From contig CP001769.1 of assembly GCA_000024525.1 (NCBI GenBank), positions 4,435,001 through 4,499,000 on the forward strand: DNA of 64,000 nt, in the 5' to 3' direction. Under the pieces are notes generated by a model. It did not search any database, was not told the DNA's origin, and saw only the letters and a program-made list of their open reading frames with translations. This DNA is from Spirosoma linguale DSM 74 (lineage in GTDB: Bacteria; Bacteroidota; Bacteroidia; Cytophagales; Spirosomataceae). Made by a program: the position numbers and the translations under genes. Shown piece after piece: positions 33,701 to 41,059 of this stretch. The stretch's first letter is position 1. Each line of letters begins with the position of its first letter.

Positions 33701-34600
33701 TTACCCGTTACTTTTTCTTGATAGCTTATATGCAGCTTCTTGGTCCTGCTGCGCAGTAGATATTTTTGATTGTTGCTGCTGACCCTTTACTTCGGCTTCT
33801 TCGGCAGCTGCAATAACTTCTACCACCTCTACTACCTCCACTACTTCTACTACTTCTGTGACTTCTGTGACTTCTGTGACTTCTGTGACTTCTGTTACCT
33901 CCGCTACTTCAGTAGTAGATGAATTGATGACGATGGCAACTACCGCAGTGATGGTTGGAGGTTCGGGAGTTGCTTTTGTAGTACCGATAAAATTATTAGC
34001 TGCGGGAGCATCACCGGACACCCATTGAGTACCTCCGAATGTTAAGTATCCGCTGCTGTCTTTGAAAAACTCAACGATAGCATTTTGTGCATTTCCGCCC
34101 GCAACGAACCAGGAAAGCTGGTCTAAGTTTTGAGTAGACTTAGTCCCCATATATATGTAGTTGGAAATATCCTTTCCATTGTAAGAAATATTAGGCGCTG
34201 CAACAATGAGTGTTGAATCTTGGGTCCATTTAGATCCGTTTAGGATAAATGTATTGTAGGTGCCATTCCAAACTGATAGATCATCCGGAGCAGCTGAAGA
34301 AACCCCTGAGAAATTGTTGGAAGACGGCAATGGCGCTGTGCCTTCAACATAGGTCCCGATAAACCCACCAGTATCAGGAGCACTTGAATAAAATTTAATG
34401 GAGCCTGACGACGGGTTGTTAGAGGATGCCATCCACATAACAGAAGTGCTGGTGAAGGTCGGGTTGTTGACCTGCACACCGTCAATAAATAATGTCTGGC
34501 TGGTTGTGTTGACGGCAACCACAGGACCCGGCCCCCATGTGTTACCATCCACGCCTAGAACAAAAGACATATAATTCCCCGAAAAATTTGTTGCAGTCAT
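33701..34600 (-). CDS. borosin-type precursor candidate with EVx repeat core
   Basis: 299 residues. Two beta-rich units (about 5-92 and 96-208) each open with NFSG and end with a GT(Y/T) strand; the first resembles the C-terminal domain of the neighbouring methyltransferase (437-515). Next come a hydrophobic stretch TITAVVAIVIN (216-226), eleven tandem Glu-Val-x triplets (231-263: A once, T five times, V four times, I once), and a Gln-rich tail ending KLSRKSNG. A hydrophobic Val/Ile/Thr-rich C-terminal tract beside a borosin methyltransferase is what a split-borosin precursor looks like. It starts 36 bp after the methyltransferase stop. Which residues form the core is inference. Confidence 0.7.
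   Translation of the reverse strand: MTATNFSGNYMSFVLGVDGNTWGPGPVVAVNTTSQTLFIDGVQVNNPTFTSTSVMWMASSNNPSSGSIKFYSSAPDTGGFIGTYVEGTAPLPSSNNFSGVSSAAPDDLSVWNGTYNTFILNGSKWTQDSTLIVAAPNISYNGKDISNYIYMGTKSTQNLDQLSWFVAGGNAQNAIVEFFKDSSGYLTFGGTQWVSGDAPAANNFIGTTKATPEPPTITAVVAIVINSSTTEVAEVTEVTEVTEVTEVTEVVEVVEVVEVVEVIAAAEEAEVKGQQQQSKISTAQQDQEAAYKLSRKSNG
33812..33910 (-). repeat. 99-bp tract encoding eleven EVx triplets
   Basis: In-frame 9-bp tandem units on the minus strand. The EVT block is nearly perfect at DNA level (plus strand shows repeated ACTTCTGTG), so copy number could change by slippage or recombination without shifting frame. Confidence 0.85.
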
Positions 34601-34636
34601 AATTGTATTTTTCAGTTTTAGTGAATCATTGGTTTT

Positions 34637-36244
34637 TTAATTGTATGCTGTATCAGTAACACCGTGAAGATTGTACGTTTCAGGTAATACTGAACTGTTA
34701 TTCGCATATTTGCCTTCAAGGATGAAGGCATTCAATTGTTTTGAGAAAGTGAGCACGCCAGTAGAATTGTTCTTATCTTCTTTGGACCATATAACATGGT
34801 CTCCACCAAAATATGGTGTCTCGATGAGTTCATTATTGACTGCGATAGTTTGATCCAAGATATTGACTTTAACAGATACTTTTTGCTTACTATCATTCAT
34901 AGTTAATACGCATTGATACTCTCCAGAAAAATCTATTATATCCGGCATTTCAAGTACATTAATAGAAGCAGTAACAGCCGATGGAGTAGTAGCGTAACCT
35001 TTATCTAGGAACCATTTTACTAATCGAGCCTCATAATCACTTTCACTGATTTCTTCGTTTATTAGAGCATCGTATTCTGCCTGTTGTTTCTTAAGATATT
35101 CATTAGCGATAGTTGGCTTTTTAATTGCTTCATCTACAAACAACCTAGCTTCTTCCATTCGGTCTCTTTTAAACAACATACGAAGTGCTCCGTGATGTTG
35201 CATAGTGAGCATATTTCGTTCGGTAGGCGTAAGTTCTGGTATTAATTTCAGGTAGGCAGAAGGGTTTTCCCTGTACTTATATAATTCCTTAAAATCCAGC
35301 GCCAATCTTGTGACTAAATTATAAAGCGCATCTGAGCTATGGCTAAATTTATACCCTTCGGGAATAAGATGCTCACTAATATTTTTTAGAGCAACTTTCT
35401 TGTAAGAAGGGTAAAGTTCATGATCACATATAAGCGGGTTAGATCTAGATTTTCCGGATTTTAATCCTAATTTTTTAGACATTTCTATATCGCTTTCTGT
35501 CATCGTTACAGCAGGTATAAAGAAAGTTGATATCCCAGTAACCTCTTTTGCAATGCTGGGGTCACGAAAATCTGAGAGTTTAAATTTATCCTTTTTGGGT
35601 TTAGCCATAGAAAACATACTGGCAACATAATTGTAAACTATCTGGTCCGGTGGATAGAACTTATCAAGATAGTCAAGCAAAATATTCAGCTTTTCATTAT
35701 CATAACCATGAAACTTAAAACCTACATCCCCTACACATCCAACCTGCCAGATAACCGCATTAATCTCTGTGTTGATAGAGCGTTGCCTCAACAGAAGATC
35801 GGTAGCTTCATAAGTTTGCAGACCTGGAATACTGGGATCAACACCTAGGTCGGCAAAGAGACAATCTTCAGCAGAAATGCCCGGTAACATTTCTGCTTCA
35901 TACCCCTCCCTTCTTGCCAGTTCAATGGCATTGTGAGAGGGTGTTACAAAAACCCCAGGATGGCCATAGAACAAAGCGCAAACATATTTTCCGGACCTAA
36001 GTTCCATCATCACCCTTTCTATCATCTGTGTATAAGTGATAATACGGTTTTTAGTATTGCCGTAATATTGATACAGATCAAATGAATTGGGGTTTTGTTT
36101 TTGTATCCACATATCCGTTACCGGGTCGGATGCCGCATACAGAACTATATCCGCCTGTTGAAGATGAGCCTGAGATTCTAGGGTAAAATGTGCGATGGAT
36201 TTTATCCCAGATCCGATCACTATTAATTTTCCATTTTTATTCAT
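34637..36244 (-). CDS. borosin-type peptide backbone alpha-N-methyltransferase
   Basis: 535 residues. Residues 1-245 are a tetrapyrrole-methylase-fold SAM methyltransferase closest to OphMA and the bacterial SonM group: IVIGSGIKSIAHFTLES, ASDPVTDMWIQ, LFYGHPGVFVTPSHNAI (91-107), LPGISAEDCLFADLG (120-134), YEATDLLLR and IWQVG. Arg67 and Tyr71 (NRIITY) align with catalytic Arg72 and Tyr76 of OphMA. Residues about 310-430 are helical and include LTPTERNMLTMQHHGALRML, like the borosin-binding helices. Residues 437-515 add a beta domain (DFSGEYQCVL...VIWSKED...AFILEGKY) shared with the precursor. No core peptide is fused at its C-terminus, so it should act in trans. Confidence 0.88.
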   Translation of the reverse strand: MNKNGKLIVIGSGIKSIAHFTLESQAHLQQADIVLYAASDPVTDMWIQKQNPNSFDLYQYYGNTKNRIITYTQMIERVMMELRSGKYVCALFYGHPGVFVTPSHNAIELARREGYEAEMLPGISAEDCLFADLGVDPSIPGLQTYEATDLLLRQRSINTEINAVIWQVGCVGDVGFKFHGYDNEKLNILLDYLDKFYPPDQIVYNYVASMFSMAKPKKDKFKLSDFRDPSIAKEVTGISTFFIPAVTMTESDIEMSKKLGLKSGKSRSNPLICDHELYPSYKKVALKNISEHLIPEGYKFSHSSDALYNLVTRLALDFKELYKYRENPSAYLKLIPELTPTERNMLTMQHHGALRMLFKRDRMEEARLFVDEAIKKPTIANEYLKKQQAEYDALINEEISESDYEARLVKWFLDKGYATTPSAVTASINVLEMPDIIDFSGEYQCVLTMNDSKQKVSVKVNILDQTIAVNNELIETPYFGGDHVIWSKEDKNNSTGVLTFSKQLNAFILEGKYANNSSVLPETYNLHGVTDTAYN

Positions 36245-36762
36245 AAGTAATTGAATTGATATTAATTAATAAACCTGTAAGTTAATTTGTATAGAAAGTA
36301 ATCTCTTTTCTCTTAAAGAAAGTGGTTGTTAGCATTCTATTAGCTTGTAATCTCTGTATCTGTTTAAAAGCATTCACCTGCTGCAAATCAGAGTTAGAAT
36401 AGTTGGCGCTCGTTACAAATTCGCTGGAAATAGATACGCTGTTCGTCTGTCCAGCAAATTGTTTCAAATTTTTACAAACTATTGTAAAAATTTATTCACT
36501 TAGCGGAAGTGATTTTCTTCTGTTCTTAAAGGCAAAAAAATAACTATCATAACATAAATGCCAATTCATGTTTGATTCGATAGATTTGCATGGTCAAACT
36601 TTTATAAAGATTTATTAATAATTCTTTTTCTAGCTGCTAAAGTAGAGGTTAGCACTTACAACATCAACGGGAAATTTCCCGTATTTTTTGGCAAGATATT
36701 CTATCAACTAAATATTTATTGATTCGTGAATAAGCCTATAATAAATGTATCTTGCTGTTAGT
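36245..36762. other. upstream region of the borosin-like operon
   Basis: AT-rich, probably holding the operon promoter. A 61-codon minus-strand frame (36282-36467) has only a TTG start inside a palindrome and no recognisable domain, so I do not call it. No clear TAnnTTTG box is found. Confidence 0.45.
36466..36493. promoter_or_regulatory. perfect 11-bp palindrome upstream of the borosin-like operon
   Basis: AAATTTTTACA (36466-36476) and its exact complement (36483-36493) around AACTAT, about 220 bp upstream of the methyltransferase ATG. It could be an operator or a hairpin; no T-run specific to one strand decides it. Confidence 0.4.
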
Positions 36763-36959
36763 ATGGCGAAATACAAACAATCAGACTACGAAGTGCTCCG
36801 CCGACGCTGTGTCGAACTGCATCAGCTGGGCTGGAAGCAAGGCCCCATCGCCCAAGCATTAGGCTTAACTCAAGGCTGGGTTAGTCAAACCTTGAAGAAA
36901 TATAGAGAGCAAGGCCCCGCTGCTTTACCGTGGAAAAAGCCTACCGGTGCTCCAACTCG
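36763..36959 (+). pseudogene. IS630-type transposase N-terminal remnant
   Basis: From the ATG at 36763 the frame gives an HTH protein start, AKYKQSDYEVLRRRCVELHQ then GPIAQALGLTQGWVSQTLKK, followed by ALPWKKPTGAPTR. This is the N-terminal HTH of an IS630-like transposase. It ends at 36959, where the left end of a dispersed-repeat copy starts, and the DDE part is missing. Confidence 0.7.
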
Positions 36960-37072
36960 TATGCGACTGATGGCGTTTACAGATATTAGAAAATTACTAT
37001 CTCATAAAAACGCTCCCAGTTGAGACGAAGCCGCCTGCATGGATCTTTGCTATGAATTAAATAGATCGATGG
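36960..37072 (+). repeat. dispersed repeat with left end
   Basis: TATGCGACTGATGGCGTTTA, CAGATATTAGAAAATTACTA, then TCTCATAAAAACGCTCCC, AGTTGAGACGAAGCCGCCTG and a degenerate second part. It truncates the IS630-type gene. Confidence 0.65.
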
Positions 37073-37220
37073 CCTTCGTACAGGAACACCAAAAAAGCCA
37101 AAGTAGGCGTGAAGCCGCGAAGGGATAACCCAACATATTATGGTGGAATAAAAAGTAAGGAGGCTGATTGGCCTAATCACGAGTTGATCCAGGCCACGGA
37201 CGGGTCATTTCTTTGAGCGT

Positions 37221-37637
37221 TTAAGCCTCCTCACTTGGGGAGAGAGCAGGTAAGTGCCTGAGCACGAGCTGGCCGAGTTGGGCGGTTAACTGCTCCATAC
37301 CGGCCACTTTTGATAGATACTCACTGGCCCCCTGAGTTAAACAAGCCTGCTGCTCCTGAACACTCGCCTGGGCCGACCAAACCACTACCGGCACCACTTC
37401 CCCACCGGCTTGGGCCCGGATAAGTGGGATTACTTCGGTAGCCGTCGTAGGGGGTAGATGGTAGTCCAGCAGGATCAGGCTGACGGGCGGTTCATCCGCT
37501 GCCAGATGGGCCAGAAAGGCGGTCTGATTGGTCGTACAAACCAACTCAAGGCGCTCCCCAAAGAGTTCTTTAAGCAGATGCGTGAGCATCACGCAATCAT
37601 CGTCATCGTCATCCAGAACCAGTAGCAAAGAACTCAA
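37221..37637 (-). CDS. single-domain response regulator
   Basis: 138 residues, one receiver domain and no output domain. The acidic pocket is LDDDDDD (8-14), the phospho-acceptor Asp58 (LILLDYHLPP), the switch Ser in VVVWSAQAS and the Lys in SEYLSKV. Start is TTG (no ATG in a suitable place). It resembles CheY-like receivers that work with hybrid PAS kinases in Cytophagales, and a PAS kinase lies 1.1 kb away on the other strand. The partner is not certain. Confidence 0.75.
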   Translation of the reverse strand: MSSLLLVLDDDDDDCVMLTHLLKELFGERLELVCTTNQTAFLAHLAADEPPVSLILLDYHLPPTTATEVIPLIRAQAGGEVVPVVVWSAQASVQEQQACLTQGASEYLSKVAGMEQLTAQLGQLVLRHLPALSPSEEA

Positions 37638-38158
37638 GGTTGTCAGGTAAAAAAGAGGGTAATAATATGGATCAATAGAAACTCTTAAACGGCCTGTCTG
37701 AAGCCAAAAGGCACGTATCTGACTTTCGGTTGCCGCAAGAGGCTACTGGCCGCGAAGTGAGCTGGACACGCCATCGGCAAGGCTGCCCAAGTCAACAATT
37801 AGCTAGTAAAAGGATGAAGTCTGGGTATACTTACCTGAGTAAATATAACTATTAACCTATTAACATCATAGACTACATCAGTTTTATTTTAGAGCCTTAT
37901 GCGACTGATGGAGTTTGACAGGTATTAAAAATGACTATCTCACAATTCGCTCCTAAGTGAGACGTAAAAAATTTGCCTGTCCATAAATAGGGCGTGAAAA
38001 AAGGACGTCTAATTTTAACAACTGTCAACTTCTAGCAGTAGCATACCGAAGTTGGGCGTTGATTTATAACATAGGTATAAACGACGATTTGCAACTGTTG
38101 CCCTCGCAGCCGGGTCATCGTCTGGTAGCATTGGTACAAACATTTTAACTCCACAGTC
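37638..38158. other. intergenic region with full-length dispersed repeat
   Basis: Divergent spacer between the receiver gene and the DUF4377 gene. It holds the most complete copy of the dispersed repeat (37898-38045). Nothing else is recognised. Confidence 0.5.
37898..38045 (+). repeat. dispersed repeat, full-length reference copy
   Basis: 148 bp. Left end TATGCGACTGATGGAGTTTG then ACAG; right end CTGTCAACTTCTAGCAGTAG then CATA. As inverted repeats they match at 19 of 24 positions. Between them: TCTCACAATTCGCTCCTAAG, TGAGACG, TTGCCTGTCC, ATAGGGCGTG. No ORF. The left and right ends seen singly at other sites agree with these. Confidence 0.75.
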
Positions 38159-38500
38159 ATGGTCATCAGGCGCGTATTCACGGTTGTATTATTGCTGCTA
38201 GCAATGGCCTGTGAGACATCAAGTTCTGTAGACGTAAGTCCGGAGCCGATAATTTTACAAGTCGATAATCGACAGCAGGACTGCTCAGCGGGCGTGTTGC
38301 AGCGAAAATGCCTGTGGGTAAAGGAGGAGGATGCCGCCAGCTGGCAGTTGTTCTACTATGACATCGACGGATTTACCTACGAGCCAGGCTACCGGTATCG
38401 GCTTGAGGTCAAACGAGAAATGCTGGCTGTTGAGGGGCTAATGGATGCACTGCCTTATAAGTATACCCTGATTCGAGTGGTTGATAAAGTAAAGCAATGA
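38159..38500 (+). CDS. DUF4377 lipoprotein
   Basis: 113 residues with a lipoprotein-like signal (VFTVVLLLLAMAC, Cys at about 18). The mature part matches the DUF4377 layout: LQVDNRQQDCSAGVLQRKCL, WVKEEDAASWQLFYYDIDGF, TYEPGYRYRLEVKRE and a final KYTLIRVVDK. In other bacteria the domain occurs alone or fused to HslJ/META-type domains of envelope proteins. Function unknown. It is probably attached to a membrane facing the periplasm. Confidence 0.8.
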   Translation: MVIRRVFTVVLLLLAMACETSSSVDVSPEPIILQVDNRQQDCSAGVLQRKCLWVKEEDAASWQLFYYDIDGFTYEPGYRYRLEVKREMLAVEGLMDALPYKYTLIRVVDKVKQ

Positions 38501-38548
38501 AGCCGGTTGCAGTTGCTGGTAAATAGCGAAACCGGCAGTAGAATTCTG

Positions 38549-38618
38549 TCGCTAGAAACGCTCCCACTAGAGACGAATAGACTTTCCTGAGTCTGCTTCT
38601 TAATTCGGGCGTTTTGTG
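38549..38618 (+). repeat. dispersed repeat, core
   Basis: TCGCTAGAAACGCTCCCACT, AGAGACGAATAGACTTTCCT, GAGTCTGCTTCTTAATTCGG and GCGTTTTGTGAGGCC. It lies 120 bp upstream of the PAS kinase, as does the copy at 60333 for the paralogous kinase. Confidence 0.6.
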
Positions 38619-38687
38619 AGGCCTTTTACTAGGGATTAGGTGGTTCGATAAAGAACAGATGGCTCTTAACCATGGTTAGTGAAACTA

Positions 38688-38726
38688 CAGACTAGAAGAA
38701 TTTCGACTAATTTGCGTTGCAGTCTG
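38688..38726. promoter_or_regulatory. inverted repeat in the kinase leader
   Basis: CAGACT (38688-38693) and AGTCTG (38721-38726) frame an AT-rich stretch directly before the kinase start. The paralogue at 60520 has TAGACTAG/CTAGTCTA at the same place, with complementary changes in both arms. Confidence 0.45.
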
Positions 38727-38739
38727 TACTAATTTACTT

Positions 38740-40881
38740 ATGACCGGCGACCAGCAGCCCCCTGACTCAACGACTACGCTTACTCAACGACTTGACATTG
38801 CTTTTGCCCTGAAAGCGGCCGACCTTGGCGTCTGGGAAATGGATCCGGTCACCAAACTCGTGAATTGGGATGATCGATGTCGAGCGTTGTTTGGACTCGC
38901 CAAAGACAATCAGCTGCCTTACCAACAGGCCATCTTATCGATTCACCCTGACGATGTCGCGCGCGTCGATCAGGCCGTTCAACGCGTCCTGGCGCCTGAT
39001 TCGGGTGGCCAGTATGACGTGACCTACCGGACCATTGGGGCTGACGATGGACAGCTACGGTGGGTACGTTTTATCGGCAAGGCCGAGTTCACCCAATCCG
39101 GCGAACCTGTCCGCTTCGCGGGAGTAGCTCAGGAGGTATCTCCGCAAGTGCTGTCCCAGCAGAAAATCGAGGAGGTAGAGAACCGTTTACAGACCATTAT
39201 TACCAATTTGCCCTCGGCTACGGTCGTCTTTCGAGGTCGCGCATTAGTCGTCGAGACACCTAGCCAATATTTCATTGATATCATTGGTCGGGGACCCCAT
39301 GTGACGGGTAAACCGTTGGGCGAATTAATGCCCGAACTGGAAAGCCAGTCGTTTCTGGCGATTCTGGATGAAGTCTACACATCGGGACAACCGTTTCGAG
39401 CCTTTGGCACACCGGTTGAGATTCATCTGGACAATGGCTCCACGACGCGCGATTACTTTGACCTAATCTACACGCCCCTCTTCGATGCGCAAGGGCAGAC
39501 CTATGCCATTCTAAGCGTAGCGACCAATGTTACGGATGTCATCAAGGCCCAGCAACAGGTGGAGCAAAGTGAAGCGAGGTATCGGCTTTTATCGGCTCAG
39601 TTAGAAGAGCAGGTCCAGCAGCAGGTAATGATTCGCCAGCAACTGGAGGAAAGTCAACTCATCTTACACTCCATGATTGATCTGGCCGAGCTGGGTACCT
39701 ATACCATTGACCTGGCAACGAATCAGTTGATAAAATCACCCCGGGTTGCCGCCTGGTATGGACTCCCTGAAATCACCGATGTGGCGACATCGCTGGGTGT
39801 GATTCAGGCTAATGATCAAGAGCGGGTGAATCAGGCCTATACGTCGGCTCTTCAAGTGGGTTCTACAGGCTCTTACCAGGTTGAATACACCGTCATTAAT
39901 CCGTTGACCAGGCAAACCTACATCCTGCAAACGGTTGGGCAGTCTCGGCGGAATGGGAGTGGTCAATTTACCTACGTGGATGGTCTGGTCAGAGATGTGA
40001 CGAGTCAACGGCAGGCCCAATTGGCCCTGGAGCAGCAGGTCCAGGCGCGCACCAAAGAACTGGCCGCCATCAACGGGGAATTGCTGTCTATCAACGAGAG
40101 CTTTGTCAGGGCTAACCTAGCCCTGGAAACGGCCAACCATGACCTGTTACGTTCCAATCAGAACCTGGAGCAGTTCGCCTACATTGCTTCTCATGACTTG
40201 CAGGAGCCCCTGCGCAAGATCCAGCAGTTCGGTGATCTGCTCCAGAGTCAATATGGAGGCCAGCTTGGGGATGGAGCCGCTCATTTAGAGCGGATGCAGA
40301 CCGCCGCCAGTCGCATGTCGGTGTTAATTCGCGACTTGTTAGCCTTCTCCCGGATTTCCACCACCCAGGTGATTGCCCAACCCGTGGCCCTGGATCAGGT
40401 GGTTAGTCAGGTGTTAGATACCTTGTCTATAGTGGTTGAGGAAAGTGGCGCGCAGGTGGTTGTGACTAGCTTGCCGGTAGTGCCGGGGGATCGCTCTCAA
40501 TTGGACCAACTGTTTCAGAACCTGTTGTCCAACGCGGTCAAGTTTCGGCGTGCCAGCCCAGGCGGGGTGCTGGTTCCCCCTCAAATCCGGGTTAAGGCCA
40601 GTCTGGTAGCCGAAAGCCAACTACCCCCTTCGGTACACCCTTCTCGGTATGCCCAAACGTATCACTGCATCGAGGTAGCCGACAACGGCATTGGTTTTGA
40701 GGAGAAGTATGTGGGCCGCATGTTTCAGGTGTTTCAGCGGTTGCACGGCCGGAACGAGTTTGCCGGTACGGGCATCGGGTTGGCCATTGTGCAGAAGGTG
40801 GTGACCAATCATGGGGGAGCCATCACCGCGACGAGTGAGCCCGGCCAGGGAGCTACCTTTTGGGTGTACTTGCCGGCCTAA
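38740..40881 (+). CDS. multi-PAS sensor histidine kinase
   Basis: 713 residues, no membrane segment, so a cytoplasmic sensor. PAS_3-like domain at about 15-135 (VWEMDPVTKLVNWDDRCRAL), a second PAS at about 145-265, coiled coil, a third PAS at about 305-425, long coiled coil, then HisKA with His485 (YIASHDLQEPLRKI). The HATPase_c domain is complete: NLLSNAVKFRR, VADNGIGFEEK, GTGIGLAIVQK. The kinase core is nearly the same as that of the 60520 gene. The final H-D-L-Q-E-P subgroup is often partnered with single-receiver proteins. Confidence 0.88.
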   Translation: MTGDQQPPDSTTTLTQRLDIAFALKAADLGVWEMDPVTKLVNWDDRCRALFGLAKDNQLPYQQAILSIHPDDVARVDQAVQRVLAPDSGGQYDVTYRTIGADDGQLRWVRFIGKAEFTQSGEPVRFAGVAQEVSPQVLSQQKIEEVENRLQTIITNLPSATVVFRGRALVVETPSQYFIDIIGRGPHVTGKPLGELMPELESQSFLAILDEVYTSGQPFRAFGTPVEIHLDNGSTTRDYFDLIYTPLFDAQGQTYAILSVATNVTDVIKAQQQVEQSEARYRLLSAQLEEQVQQQVMIRQQLEESQLILHSMIDLAELGTYTIDLATNQLIKSPRVAAWYGLPEITDVATSLGVIQANDQERVNQAYTSALQVGSTGSYQVEYTVINPLTRQTYILQTVGQSRRNGSGQFTYVDGLVRDVTSQRQAQLALEQQVQARTKELAAINGELLSINESFVRANLALETANHDLLRSNQNLEQFAYIASHDLQEPLRKIQQFGDLLQSQYGGQLGDGAAHLERMQTAASRMSVLIRDLLAFSRISTTQVIAQPVALDQVVSQVLDTLSIVVEESGAQVVVTSLPVVPGDRSQLDQLFQNLLSNAVKFRRASPGGVLVPPQIRVKASLVAESQLPPSVHPSRYAQTYHCIEVADNGIGFEEKYVGRMFQVFQRLHGRNEFAGTGIGLAIVQKVVTNHGGAITATSEPGQGATFWVYLPA

Positions 40882-40950
40882 CGGAAGGGAATGGATTGGA
40901 CAAAGCAGTGGTAGGGCGATCAATTACCGTTGAGGAGCACACCATTATCT

Positions 40951-41021
40951 ATTCGCATAAATCGCTCTCACTTGAGACGATAGCACTTTTATGTGTCTGC
41001 TTCGGCAATCGGGTGTTTTGC
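40951..41021 (+). repeat. dispersed repeat, core
   Basis: ATTCGCATAAATCGCTCTCA, CTTGAGACGATAGCACTTTT, ATGTGTCTGCTTCGGCAATC and GGGTGTTTTGC. It fills most of the gap between two convergent kinase genes. Confidence 0.6.
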
Positions 41022-41059
41022 TTTACGGCTTTTTTAATTTCTGTTTACGACGCCCACGG

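Noticed and set aside
33812..33910. CRISPR array
   Set aside because: The short 9-bp units have no spacers and are in-frame codon repeats. No CRISPR array or cas gene was seen anywhere in the window.
33701..34600. Reading the EVx protein as a simple adhesin or low-complexity artefact
   Set aside because: Its operon position next to a borosin-type methyltransferase and the domain shared with that enzyme make the precursor reading better, though not proven.
34637..36244. Cobalamin or siroheme biosynthesis methylase
   Set aside because: The fold is shared, but the GHPGVFV/PGISAEDCLFADLG/IWQVG set and the long helical and beta C-terminal parts are borosin-like, and no tetrapyrrole genes are nearby.
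36282..36467. 61-codon minus-strand frame upstream of the borosin-type methyltransferase, considered as a second precursor
   Set aside because: Only a TTG start, placed inside an AT-rich palindrome; no hydrophobic core or domain; 37 bp from the next gene but without a ribosome-binding site.
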